Origin: Candidatus Buchananbacteria bacterium CG10_big_fil_rev_8_21_14_0_10_33_19
Lineage (GTDB): Bacteria > Patescibacteria > ABY1 > 2-01-FULL-39-33
Reading direction: 5' to 3'
NCBI GenBank assembly: GCA_002773855.1
Contig: PEZY01000012.1
Coordinates: forward strand, 159,671-223,670
Length of the DNA stretch: 64,000 bases
Under the pieces are notes generated by a model. That model searched no databases and was not told the DNA's origin. It was given only the letters and a program-made list of their open reading frames with translations. Of this stretch, positions 8,842 through 17,493 are shown piece by piece; the stretch's first letter is position 1; every line of letters starts with the position of its first letter. The translations under genes were made by a program, and so were the position numbers.

Positions 8842-9696
8842 ATGGACAATATCAAGATTGGTTTTATTGGTCAGGGGTGGATTGGTAAAAATTATGCTGA
8901 TAATTTTGAGAACCGTGGTTACGAAGTAATTCGTTACGCCCTAGAAGAGCCCTATCTTAACAATAAAGAAAAAATTAAAGATTGTGACATTGTTTATATC
9001 GCTGTGCCCACACCATCAACTCCTAAGGGTTTTGATAGCAGTATTGTACATGAAGCTATTAAACTAATTGGTGATGGCAAAGTGGCGGTAATTAAATCTA
9101 CTATTTTACCAGGTACTACAGAAACTATTCAAAAAGACTTTCCTAATGTTTTTGTCATGCATTCACCAGAATTTTTAACCGAGCGAACAGCCGCTTATGA
9201 TGTAGCTAATCCGGGTAGAAATTTGGTGGGTATCCCAATTGATAATGATGACTATAGGACAAAGGCTCAAGAAGTTTTAGATACTTTGCCATTAGCACCA
9301 TTGTCTAAAATTATTTCCGCCAAAGAAGCGGAACTGTTTAAATATATTAGGAATTGCTTTTTTTACACTAAAGTTATTTTTATGAATTTAGCTTATGACT
9401 TGGCTCAGAAGAATGATTGTTCTTGGGAAACCATTCATACTATTATGAGTGCTGATCCTTGGATTGGTAATATGCATATTGATCCAGTTCACAAAAGTGG
9501 TCGGGGAGCCGGTGGACATTGTTTTATCAAAGACATGGCCGCTTTTGATGAGATGTATAAAAAATTAGTTGGCGATGAAGCTGGCCAGCAAGTTTTAAAA
9601 AGTTTACAAGCCAAAAATATTGAATTGTTGTTGTCTAGTCATAAAGATTTGGATTTACTGTCTGGGGTTTATGGCGAGGATATAATTAAAAAATAA
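8842..9696 (+). CDS. Short UDP-glucose/ManNAc 6-dehydrogenase-like protein lacking the C-terminal domain
   Basis: A 284-residue member of the UDP-glucose/GDP-mannose dehydrogenase family. Residues 1-~160 are the NAD-binding domain (IGFIGQGWIG, VYIAVPTPSTP, STILPGTT, SPEFLTER). Residues ~165-270 are the central helical domain with KYIRNCFFYTKVIFMNLAYDLA. GRGAGGHCFIKD holds the Cys expected as catalytic nucleophile. Family members are usually 390-450 residues with a third, UDP-binding domain, which is absent here. The gene has a normal stop and no sign of a frameshifted remainder before the next start at 9729. Known members make uronic acids with two NAD. Without the third domain, this one may use another substrate or bind it differently. 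Confidence 0.75.
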   Translation: MDNIKIGFIGQGWIGKNYADNFENRGYEVIRYALEEPYLNNKEKIKDCDIVYIAVPTPSTPKGFDSSIVHEAIKLIGDGKVAVIKSTILPGTTETIQKDFPNVFVMHSPEFLTERTAAYDVANPGRNLVGIPIDNDDYRTKAQEVLDTLPLAPLSKIISAKEAELFKYIRNCFFYTKVIFMNLAYDLAQKNDCSWETIHTIMSADPWIGNMHIDPVHKSGRGAGGHCFIKDMAAFDEMYKKLVGDEAGQQVLKSLQAKNIELLLSSHKDLDLLSGVYGEDIIKK

Positions 9697-9699
9697 TTG

Positions 9700-9719
9700 T
9701 TACGTAACATGTTACGTAA
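9700..9719. repeat. 20-base perfect palindrome between genes
   Basis: TTACGTAACATGTTACGTAA is its own reverse complement and sits in the 32-base gap between the dehydrogenase gene and the next glycosyltransferase gene. It lacks a T-run, so it is not a typical terminator. It could be a protein-binding site or an RNA hairpin that tunes expression of the downstream gene. Confidence 0.6.
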
Positions 9720-9728
9720 TAACGGTTT

Positions 9729-10883
9729 ATGGAAAATAACAAGGTGAATGGCGTAGCCAGAGATGGTGGCCTGGGCCAAAAACCAAAAATTTTAATTTTC
9801 TCTTTAGCCTATCATCCTTTTGTAGGTGGGGCTGAAGTGGCTATCAAAGAAATTACTGATCGCTTGGGTGGTGATTTTGAGTTTGATATGGTGACCGCTA
9901 ATTTAGATGGTCGTCAAAAGGCCACAGAAAAAATTGGCAATATTAATGTGCATAGAATTGGTAATGGTAAGTTGGGTAAATATTTATTTCCTTGTTTGGC
10001 TTATCGTTATTCTAAAAAACTTCAGGCTAAAAATAGTTATGATATGATCTGGGCGATGATGGCTAATCAGGCTGGCTGGGCAGCGATGCGATTTAAAAAG
10101 AAATTTCCAAAAGTAAAATATTTATTAAGTTTACAAGAAGGTGATAGTGAATGGGATATTTGGCTTAGAACTTTTTTTATTAGACCAATTTATAAATCTA
10201 TTTATCGCCGAGCGGACAAGATTCAGGCGATATCTAATTTTTTAAAGAATAGAGCAGTGAGATTGGGGGCTAAGGGTGATATTGTGGTGGTGCCCAATGG
10301 AGTTAAAGTCCAAAACGTAGAAATTAAAACGCAAAACTATAATTCAAAATTAAAACAAATAATCACTGTCTCTAGATTGGTGAAAAAAAATGGCGTAGCA
10401 GATTTAATTAAGGCTATGACTGATGTTAATGGCAAATTAATAATAATTGGTGATGGAAAATTAAAAAATAGCTTAGAGAGTTTGAGAAATAGATTAAATC
10501 TAACTGACAAGATAGATTTTTGGGGAAAAATTGATAATCGTCAAGTTTATAATGCTTTAAGAGACACAACTGTTTTTGTACGTCCATCTTTAACCGAAGG
10601 ATTAGGCAATGCCTTTTTGGAAGCGATGTCAGTCGGTGTACCAGTAGTCGGGACTAAAGTTGGTGGTATCCCTGATTTTTTGGAAGATAAAAAAACCGGT
10701 TATTTTTGTGAAGTAAAAAATCCCAAAAGCATTGCCAAAAAAATAAATTATATTTTAGCTGAAGAAAATAAGGCAGAGGTAGAGCAAGTTGTAGAAAATG
10801 CTAAAAGATTAGTAGAAGATAGATATTCTTGGAATAGAATATATATTGATATTAAAAAAATTATAGATAAATTAATAAGTTAA
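9729..10883 (+). CDS. GT4 family glycosyltransferase
   Basis: A 384-residue GT4 enzyme. After an unusual ~20-residue Gly/Asn-rich leader it begins ILIFSLAYHPFVGGAEVAIKEI, the classical GT4 N-terminal loop. The donor domain has VVPNGVKV, TVSRLVKKNGVADLIKA, IIGDGKLK and RPSLTEGLGNAFLEAM (E-x7-E near 297-305) followed by VGTKVGGIPDF. It would transfer a nucleotide-activated sugar to a growing glycan at the cytoplasmic membrane face. It precedes the fused reductase/oxidoreductase gene by 3 bases. ATG 9729 is the only ATG start upstream of the conserved core; the leader peptide is not typical of the family. Confidence 0.85.
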   Translation: MENNKVNGVARDGGLGQKPKILIFSLAYHPFVGGAEVAIKEITDRLGGDFEFDMVTANLDGRQKATEKIGNINVHRIGNGKLGKYLFPCLAYRYSKKLQAKNSYDMIWAMMANQAGWAAMRFKKKFPKVKYLLSLQEGDSEWDIWLRTFFIRPIYKSIYRRADKIQAISNFLKNRAVRLGAKGDIVVVPNGVKVQNVEIKTQNYNSKLKQIITVSRLVKKNGVADLIKAMTDVNGKLIIIGDGKLKNSLESLRNRLNLTDKIDFWGKIDNRQVYNALRDTTVFVRPSLTEGLGNAFLEAMSVGVPVVGTKVGGIPDFLEDKKTGYFCEVKNPKSIAKKINYILAEENKAEVEQVVENAKRLVEDRYSWNRIYIDIKKIIDKLIS

Positions 10884-10886
10884 GTT

Positions 10887-13199
10887 ATGAAAATTCTAAT
10901 TACTGGCTCTGGTGGAATGTTGGGGAGCTCGATGATTCCAGTCTTAAGAGAGGAGGGGTACGATGTTTATCCGACAGATAAAAATCCAGTTGAGGGGATT
11001 GAACTATTAGATGTTCGAGAATACGATCAGGTTTTGGCTTGGGCCAGTAGATTACAACCAGATTTTATATTTCATTTGGCAGCTGAGACAGATTTAGAAA
11101 TTTGCGAAAACGATCCAGAGTATGCTTATAGTACCAACACCATTGGTACTCAAAATGTGGCTTTGATTTGTAAAAAGTTGGGTATTAAAATGGTTTATAT
11201 TTGTACGGCGGGAATTTTTGATGGTAAAAAAGAAAGTTTTTATAATGAATTTGATGAAGCAATTCCTTTGTCGATTTATGGCAAAACAAAATTAGAAGGT
11301 GAAAAAATTGTTAAAGAAATGTTGCATGAGTATTTTGTGTGTCGTCCTGGTTGGATGGTGGGTGGTGGAGCTAAAGACAAAAAATTTGTTGGTCAAATTA
11401 TCAAACAAATTAGAGACGGTGCCAAAGAGTTGCATGCGGTTGATGATAAATTTGGCACCTCCACCTATACCAAAGATTTTTGTAAAAATTTAGCAGCTCT
11501 AATTAAGACCGAGCACTATGGTTTGTATCATATGGTGTCTCGTGGTTCAGCTAGTCGATATGATGTGGCCAAAGAAATTGTGAAAATTTTAAATCGCCCA
11601 GATATTACTGTTCATAGTGTCCACTCTGATTATTTTGCTAAGCGTTATCCAGTGACTCGGCCACGTTCGGAAATGTTGGATAATTTAATGTTGGATTTAC
11701 GGGGTTTAAATTTAATGCGTAATTGGCGAGAAATATTGCCAGAATATATTAATGAACATTTTTCTGATGTTATTTTAAAAAACGATATTAATAATATGGA
11801 CAACAGTGAATCAAAAAATAAAAAAAAGTTTATTGTCATTGGTGCTGGCCTCGCCGGACTATCTACGGCTTATAAGTTATTACAGCAAGGGGCTGATGTG
11901 ACTATTTTAGAAAAGGCCAAGGAAGTGGGCGGACTAGCTAGAACTATTAAGTATAAGGATTATTATTTTGATTTTTCAGCTCATCGCTTTTCGGCAAGTA
12001 AAAAAGATTTGATTGAGGAAATGAAACAAATAATGGAAGGTAATTTTACTGTTCGCTCAAAAAGATCTCGAATATTGATGTGGAACAAGTGGCTTAATTA
12101 TCCATTTGAATTATTAGATTTGATGTTGCACATGCCTAAGTTGTTGGCTATTAGAGCGGTCTTGGATTATATTTATACTTTAATTAAAGAGAAAATAAAA
12201 CCGACTAAAATTGTTTCTTTTAAGGATTGGTTTATCGCTAGCTTTGGTTATACTTTATATAAAACAAATTGCGAGCCTTATGCTACTAAGCATTGGCGCA
12301 TTGATCCCGGACAAATTTCGTCAGAGTGGGGTGAAGCTCGTTCACCAGCTAGTTTTAATTTAAAAACCATTATTGCGGATTTGATTACCAAGAAATATGC
12401 TAATGAGTTGGGTGCCGATAATCCTTATCCAGATGCGGATAGCTTCTATTATCCCAAGACTGGTGGCGTTGGCTCTATTGCCAATCGTTTTGCAGATGAA
12501 ATTAGAAACATGGGCGGCAAAATTTACACTGAAGCAGAAATTACCAAAATTGATTTGTCTGGTGACAAAGCAGTAGTGGAATTTAATAAATATGGCAACA
12601 GTCAAAAAATTGAAGCCGACAAAGTAGTGTCGACAATTTCAGTTTATATTTTATCAAATTTAGTTACTCCAGCTGTACCAGAAGAAGTCAAGGCTAGATT
12701 GTCAAAGTTAACATACCTGAATACTATTTTTATAAATGTAATAATTAATCGTCCAAAAATTAGTGATGATTCTTGGTTATACTTTCCACAACCATCAGAA
12801 GAAATTATTTTTAATCGAGCAGTCGAATTTAAGAATTGGAGCGAAGATATGGCACCAAAAGACAAAACTAGCTTATGTTTGGATATATCTTGTACTAGTA
12901 GTGAGAAAATATGGACAGAGGATAATGATGCAGATTTAATTGCTAAAGCTAAAGAAGGACTAGTGAGGTCAAAAATTATTTCTAGTGTTGATGAGGTAGA
13001 AGAAACTTTTGTATTGAAAATTCCTTTCACTTATCCAGTTTATGATTTGGGTTATATTGATAATTTGAGACCAGTTGTAGAATCACTAGAGAAAAATGAT
13101 AAGTTAAAATTAGTGGGGCGTATTGGTAAGTTTAGTTATTCTAATATGGATGACGTTATAGCCGATGGTTTTGCTTTGGCTAATGATTTAATGAAATAA
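10887..13199 (+). CDS. Fusion: RmlD-like SDR reductase + FAD-dependent amine-oxidase-like oxidoreductase
   Basis: One 770-residue frame carries two enzymes. Residues 1-~295 are an RmlD-type dTDP-4-dehydrorhamnose reductase-like SDR: ILITGSGGMLGSSM for NAD(P), HLAAETDLEICENDP, CTAGIFDG, and YGKTK as Tyr-x3-Lys. Residues ~312-770 are an NAD(P)/FAD-binding protein of the protoporphyrinogen-oxidase/UDP-galactopyranose-mutase-like class: FIVIGAGLAGLSTAYKL, LEKAKEVGGLARTI, and a C-terminal GRIGKFSYSNMDDVIADG. The linker near 296-310 is Asn/Lys rich. An in-frame ATG at 11796 (residue 304) could allow separate translation of the second half. The two halves usually occur as separate genes in glycan clusters. 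Together they would finish or remodel a sugar. The exact substrate is unknown. Confidence 0.8.
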   Translation: MKILITGSGGMLGSSMIPVLREEGYDVYPTDKNPVEGIELLDVREYDQVLAWASRLQPDFIFHLAAETDLEICENDPEYAYSTNTIGTQNVALICKKLGIKMVYICTAGIFDGKKESFYNEFDEAIPLSIYGKTKLEGEKIVKEMLHEYFVCRPGWMVGGGAKDKKFVGQIIKQIRDGAKELHAVDDKFGTSTYTKDFCKNLAALIKTEHYGLYHMVSRGSASRYDVAKEIVKILNRPDITVHSVHSDYFAKRYPVTRPRSEMLDNLMLDLRGLNLMRNWREILPEYINEHFSDVILKNDINNMDNSESKNKKKFIVIGAGLAGLSTAYKLLQQGADVTILEKAKEVGGLARTIKYKDYYFDFSAHRFSASKKDLIEEMKQIMEGNFTVRSKRSRILMWNKWLNYPFELLDLMLHMPKLLAIRAVLDYIYTLIKEKIKPTKIVSFKDWFIASFGYTLYKTNCEPYATKHWRIDPGQISSEWGEARSPASFNLKTIIADLITKKYANELGADNPYPDADSFYYPKTGGVGSIANRFADEIRNMGGKIYTEAEITKIDLSGDKAVVEFNKYGNSQKIEADKVVSTISVYILSNLVTPAVPEEVKARLSKLTYLNTIFINVIINRPKISDDSWLYFPQPSEEIIFNRAVEFKNWSEDMAPKDKTSLCLDISCTSSEKIWTEDNDADLIAKAKEGLVRSKIISSVDEVEETFVLKIPFTYPVYDLGYIDNLRPVVESLEKNDKLKLVGRIGKFSYSNMDDVIADGFALANDLMK

Positions 13200-13201
13200 A
13201 T

Positions 13202-16200
13202 ATGATTAAAGGTTTAGTCAAAAAACATAAAGTAATAATAATAATTTTTTTGTTGTCTTTGTTTTTGCGACTACTAACCTTTGGGCTTCTAATTGATAAT
13301 TATGGCACCGGTAGTTTTTATTTGGCCAATAATACTGAAGTTTTAGATGGTAATGATACTCAGCATTATGTGATTATTGCCAGTAATATTTCTGAACACG
13401 GAGTGTATTCTAGATTCATAAATGAACCGTTTGAACCAGATAGTTTGCGTACACCACTTTTGCCATTGTATTTTTTGCCGTTTATTCATTTTTTAGGATT
13501 TAGCAGTGTTTGGCTAGCAATGTTATTATTAGTAATTATTTTGTCGGCGATACCGGTAGAAGCTTATTATTTGGCAAAATTATTTTTAAGTAACAAGCTT
13601 AGCTTGGTGGCGGGATTATTAGTGGCTTTGCAGCCACTAATGATTTACTTCACTAGTATTACCGAGCCCGATATGCTGATGATTTTTTTGTTCTTGCTAG
13701 TGATTTATCATTTTTGTCTTTATTATATTAATAATACTTCTAAGAATTTATTGTTGTCAGCTCTGCTGTTAGGATTAATGACTTTGGCTAAGCCAGTTGG
13801 TATTTATATCGCGGTCATCTTGGTGATTTTTGTGGCTTTAAAAATTATAAAAAATAAAAAAGTTTTTCTAAATTTATTTTTATTTATTTTTATTTTTGGT
13901 TTGATTATATCGCCCTGGTTGTATAGAAATTATCAAGTTTTTGGCACAGTAGATATTAGTGCTATTAAATCGACCAATCTATATTTGTATTATACTGTTG
14001 GTTTTGAAAAAAATAATGAAGTCTTGCCAGTTGATTTAGGTGAAAGACAGCCAGTTAAAAATATTAAATATCAAAAGGAGTATGTTAGCTTGGCTGTAGA
14101 TAGAATTTTAAATCAGCCGATAGCTTATACCATGCATCATTTAATTGGTACTCTAAGATCGATGTTAGCCGGTGATTTGCAAGAAATTTATCACAAGGGT
14201 CATTCTAATATTTTGCCGTTTAGCTTAGATTTAGAGGGTCGAGTAAATATAACCGACAGCCTACAGTCTGGTAAATTGCTAGTGGTTATAAAATCAATTT
14301 TATTGAATTTTAATTTGTTACTTAGATATTTAATTTTAACCATTCTTTATATTCTGGTAGCTTTTGGCTGGTTGATGTCGTATAAGAGTAATAAAAAAAC
14401 TTTTGTTTTGTTTACCATGTTTGGTGTTTTAATTGCTTATTTCTTTTTGTCTTCTGGACCGTTTGTTTCGCCAAAATATCGTTTGCCAATTATGCCACTC
14501 TTGTTAATTATGTCTTTATATACTTTTTCTAATATGAAAAAAAATAAAATTAATGACAAAAAAATAGTTATTGCATCGGGCACTTATTTACCAGAAATTT
14601 CTGGTCAGTCTACCTTTGTCGATAACTTCAAAAAAAATTTACCAGCTGATTATGAATTAGTAATTGTGGCCTATGGTAATAAAACCGAAGTGGTAAATAA
14701 TAATATTTATTATATTAAACGAAATATATTTAGACATCTTAATTATTATTTAACTATTAGAAATCAGGCCAAGGACGCAGTGATTATTTATGCTCAAGAT
14801 TTGGTGTCATCAGGCTTACCAGCAGCCTTGGCCAAAAGATCAAGTAATTATTTAGTTGTTCGTATTGGTGGTGATTTCTTGTGGGAGAAGATGGTAAATA
14901 CTGGTAAGACCGAAGTGCCAATTAGTCAGTATTACCAGCAGCCAAAAAGTTTGTTAGAAAAACTTTATTTAAAATTATATCACTATGTTATAAATAAAAG
15001 TGATAAATTAATTTTTAATACACCCTGGCCACAGAAGTGGTATGCTGATTATTTTAATATTAGTATTAATAAAATTAGTGTGATTCAAAATCCGTTTACT
15101 ATTAATAATAAAATTGATGTAAATGATTCAGTAATTGGCGATGAAATTATTTATGCTGGTCGTTTTATACCGCTTAAAAATTTAGAAAGATTGATCGAAG
15201 CTTTTAAAAAAATAAAAACTGATAAAAAATTAGTAATTATTGGTGCTGGTCCACAATATAATGATTTACAAAAATTAGCCGCTAGCGATCAGCGAATTGC
15301 TATTGTTGATAAAATGAATCAGGCACAGTTATGGCAGAGAATTGCCAAATCTTATTTGTTTATTTTGCCAAGTATTTCTGAATTCAATCCTAACGTAGCT
15401 ATTGAAGCTCTGAGTTTGCACAAACCAGTTATTTTAACTAAAGAGGTTGGCTTGTCTGATGATTTAAAAAGTAAGTTTGTTTTAGCTGATCCATTAAGTG
15501 TTGATAGTATTGAAAAACAAATTGAATATTTATTGAATGGTGAAAATTATAAAAACTTTTTAGATAATTTGTCTATCGGCGATTTGTCTTATGATTGGTC
15601 AAAGGTGATGAGTGAGCATATTGAGGTGTTTAACTCTATTATTAATCAAATAAATGTATTAAATATTGGCACTGACAGAGGTTTAGCTGGCGGTAAAAAA
15701 TTAGGAGATGCTATAGCTAGACATCGAGCTTATGGCGAACACGTAGATAACTTAGATATCATCACTTATTCTAGTAGTAGAGATAATTTACTTGGCCTTA
15801 AAATATCGGATAATGTTACAGGCTATGCTACTAATTCGCTATTTAAAATATTTTTTGTATTTGATGTTATTAAAATATTTAGAAAAATAAATAAGCAACA
15901 TAAAATTAATATCGTTGTTTGTCAGGATCCTTTTGTACCAGCTTTGGCCGGATTATTTTTAAAAATATTTTATCATGTTAAATTACAAATTAATTTTCAT
16001 GGTGATTTTTGGCAGAACAAAAATTGGCTTAAGGAAAATCCAATTAATTTTATATTTTTGTTAATATCAAAATTTACTGTTCCCTTTGCTGATGCTATTA
16101 GAGTGATGAGTGATGGTCAAAAATTAAAGTTAGGTTCTTATGCTAAAAAAGCTAGGGTGATATCAACACCAGTAGATATTAAAAAAATTTTAGATTCTAG

Positions 16201-16783
16201 TCAGACAGTGAGTTCAGAAGGGGCCTTGATGGTTTTGCATGTTGGTCGAGATGATAAAGTTAAGGATTATGATACTTTACTAAAAAGCTGGAATATAATA
16301 AATACTGATTTAAATACTGATAAGAAAAAAAGAGTGATGTTTTATCAGTCTGGGGCTGATCAAGAATTAGATAAGGCTAAAGCCGCTTTAGGTCAAGCTG
16401 GTTTGGATATCAATATTATTAAGTTGGGGCGCAAGGATCATGATTCATTAATTAAATATTATAATCAGGCTAATGTAGTCATGTTGTCTTCCACTTCTGA
16501 AAGTTTTGGTAAAGTGTTAATAGAGGCTAGTGCCGCTGGTAAGCCGGTGGTATCAACCTCTACCACTGGCGCTAAAGAGATTATAGTTGATCAAAAAAAT
16601 GGTTATCTGGTGCCAATTGGTGACGCCAATGGTTTGGCCGAGAAAATTATTTATTTATTAGAAAATAGTGATAAGGCTAAGGCTATGGGCGAGACTGGTA
16701 GGGAAATGGTTGTAAAAAAATATGGTCATAACACTGAAAAAATTATTAAACTTTGGCAAGATATTATAAAAAATAATATATGA
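13202..16783 (+). CDS. Three-module glycosyltransferase: GT-C membrane domain + GT4 + GT4
   Basis: A 1193-residue protein. Residues 1-~445 are a polytopic GT39-like domain (LDGNDTQHYVIIA near 45 resembles the acidic loop motif; ~10 hydrophobic segments). Residues ~452-810 form a GT4 module: IVIASGTYLPEISGQSTF, IIYAGRFIPLKNLERLIEAF, then LPSISEFNPNVAIEAL (E-x7-E). Residues ~815-1193 form a second GT4 module: LNIGTDRGLAGGKKLGDAI, VLHVGRDDKVKDYDTLLKSW, SSTSESFGKVLIEASA and VSTSTTGAKEI. The frame is open throughout, with no stop or frameshift. The first module should act outside the membrane and the other two inside, so one chain could couple two cytosolic transfers to an external one. It overlaps the next gene by 4 bases (ATGA). 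Confidence 0.85.
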   Translation: MIKGLVKKHKVIIIIFLLSLFLRLLTFGLLIDNYGTGSFYLANNTEVLDGNDTQHYVIIASNISEHGVYSRFINEPFEPDSLRTPLLPLYFLPFIHFLGFSSVWLAMLLLVIILSAIPVEAYYLAKLFLSNKLSLVAGLLVALQPLMIYFTSITEPDMLMIFLFLLVIYHFCLYYINNTSKNLLLSALLLGLMTLAKPVGIYIAVILVIFVALKIIKNKKVFLNLFLFIFIFGLIISPWLYRNYQVFGTVDISAIKSTNLYLYYTVGFEKNNEVLPVDLGERQPVKNIKYQKEYVSLAVDRILNQPIAYTMHHLIGTLRSMLAGDLQEIYHKGHSNILPFSLDLEGRVNITDSLQSGKLLVVIKSILLNFNLLLRYLILTILYILVAFGWLMSYKSNKKTFVLFTMFGVLIAYFFLSSGPFVSPKYRLPIMPLLLIMSLYTFSNMKKNKINDKKIVIASGTYLPEISGQSTFVDNFKKNLPADYELVIVAYGNKTEVVNNNIYYIKRNIFRHLNYYLTIRNQAKDAVIIYAQDLVSSGLPAALAKRSSNYLVVRIGGDFLWEKMVNTGKTEVPISQYYQQPKSLLEKLYLKLYHYVINKSDKLIFNTPWPQKWYADYFNISINKISVIQNPFTINNKIDVNDSVIGDEIIYAGRFIPLKNLERLIEAFKKIKTDKKLVIIGAGPQYNDLQKLAASDQRIAIVDKMNQAQLWQRIAKSYLFILPSISEFNPNVAIEALSLHKPVILTKEVGLSDDLKSKFVLADPLSVDSIEKQIEYLLNGENYKNFLDNLSIGDLSYDWSKVMSEHIEVFNSIINQINVLNIGTDRGLAGGKKLGDAIARHRAYGEHVDNLDIITYSSSRDNLLGLKISDNVTGYATNSLFKIFFVFDVIKIFRKINKQHKINIVVCQDPFVPALAGLFLKIFYHVKLQINFHGDFWQNKNWLKENPINFIFLLISKFTVPFADAIRVMSDGQKLKLGSYAKKARVISTPVDIKKILDSSQTVSSEGALMVLHVGRDDKVKDYDTLLKSWNIINTDLNTDKKKRVMFYQSGADQELDKAKAALGQAGLDINIIKLGRKDHDSLIKYYNQANVVMLSSTSESFGKVLIEASAAGKPVVSTSTTGAKEIIVDQKNGYLVPIGDANGLAEKIIYLLENSDKAKAMGETGREMVVKKYGHNTEKIIKLWQDIIKNNI

Positions 16784-17493
16784 GTAAAAAGATATTTATC
16801 TCCATAGCCACTTATAATGAAAAAGAAAATATTGAAAAATTAATTCAAGATATTTTTGGTGTAGGTTATGACAATTTATCAATTATTATAATTGATGATA
16901 ATTCACCAGATGGTACTAGTGATATAGTTAAGAGACTGCAATCAGAATTTACTAATTTATATTTAATTCAACGGTCTGGTAAATTAGGCTATGGCAGTGC
17001 CCATATTGCGGGTTTTAAATTGGCTATGGAAAAAGGGTCTGAGATTATTATTTCTATGGATGCTGATTTTTCTCATGATCCTAAAAAAATTCCCGAGCTG
17101 GTGACAGCTATGGATAATGGCAGTGATGTGGTTATTGGCTCTAGAAGGGTAGCTGGCGGTAAGGTAGTGGGTTGGGGCTTGTGGCGTAAATTTTGTAGTG
17201 CTGGAGCTATGTTGTCATCGCAAGTAATTTTGGGTATTAAGACTAAAGATTTAACCAGTGGCTTTAGGGCTTATGATGTAAAAGTTTTTAATAAAGTAAA
17301 TTTAGATAGTATTAAAAGTAATGGCTATTCTTTTTTGGAAGAATTAATTTATTTAGTAGAAAAAAATAAATTTACAGTTAAAGAAGTGCCAATAGTTTTT
17401 CATGATCGACAACTAGGTAATTCTAAATTGTCCAAAAAAGAAATTGTAAAATTTTTTATCACTATATTTAAAATTAAATTTGGCAAAAAATGA
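16780..17493 (+). CDS. GT2 polyprenol-phosphate sugar synthase (dolichol-phosphate mannose synthase-like)
   Basis: A 237-residue single-domain GT2 enzyme closest to DPM1/Ppm1-type synthases. It shows ATYNEKENI at the nucleotide-binding strand, DDNSPDGT, the metal-binding DADFSHDP, VVIGSRRVAGG and TSGFRAYD. No C-terminal membrane helices are present, as in DPM1. It would move a sugar from a nucleotide to polyprenyl phosphate, making the lipid donor required by GT-C enzymes such as the N-terminal half of its upstream neighbour, with which it overlaps by 4 bases. The sugar is probably mannose or glucose by family analogy only. Confidence 0.88.
   Translation: MSKKIFISIATYNEKENIEKLIQDIFGVGYDNLSIIIIDDNSPDGTSDIVKRLQSEFTNLYLIQRSGKLGYGSAHIAGFKLAMEKGSEIIISMDADFSHDPKKIPELVTAMDNGSDVVIGSRRVAGGKVVGWGLWRKFCSAGAMLSSQVILGIKTKDLTSGFRAYDVKVFNKVNLDSIKSNGYSFLEELIYLVEKNKFTVKEVPIVFHDRQLGNSKLSKKEIVKFFITIFKIKFGKK

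Noticed and set aside
12644..13030. 128-codon minus-strand frame inside the SDR-FAD fusion gene
   Set aside because: It lies opposite conserved coding sequence, has no start signals and an uneven Ser/Leu-rich composition typical of antisense shadows.
13202..16783. Separate genes hidden by a missed stop in the three-module glycosyltransferase
   Set aside because: The frame is open through both linkers, and no in-frame ATG with a ribosome site was seen at the module borders. Read-level checking would still be useful.
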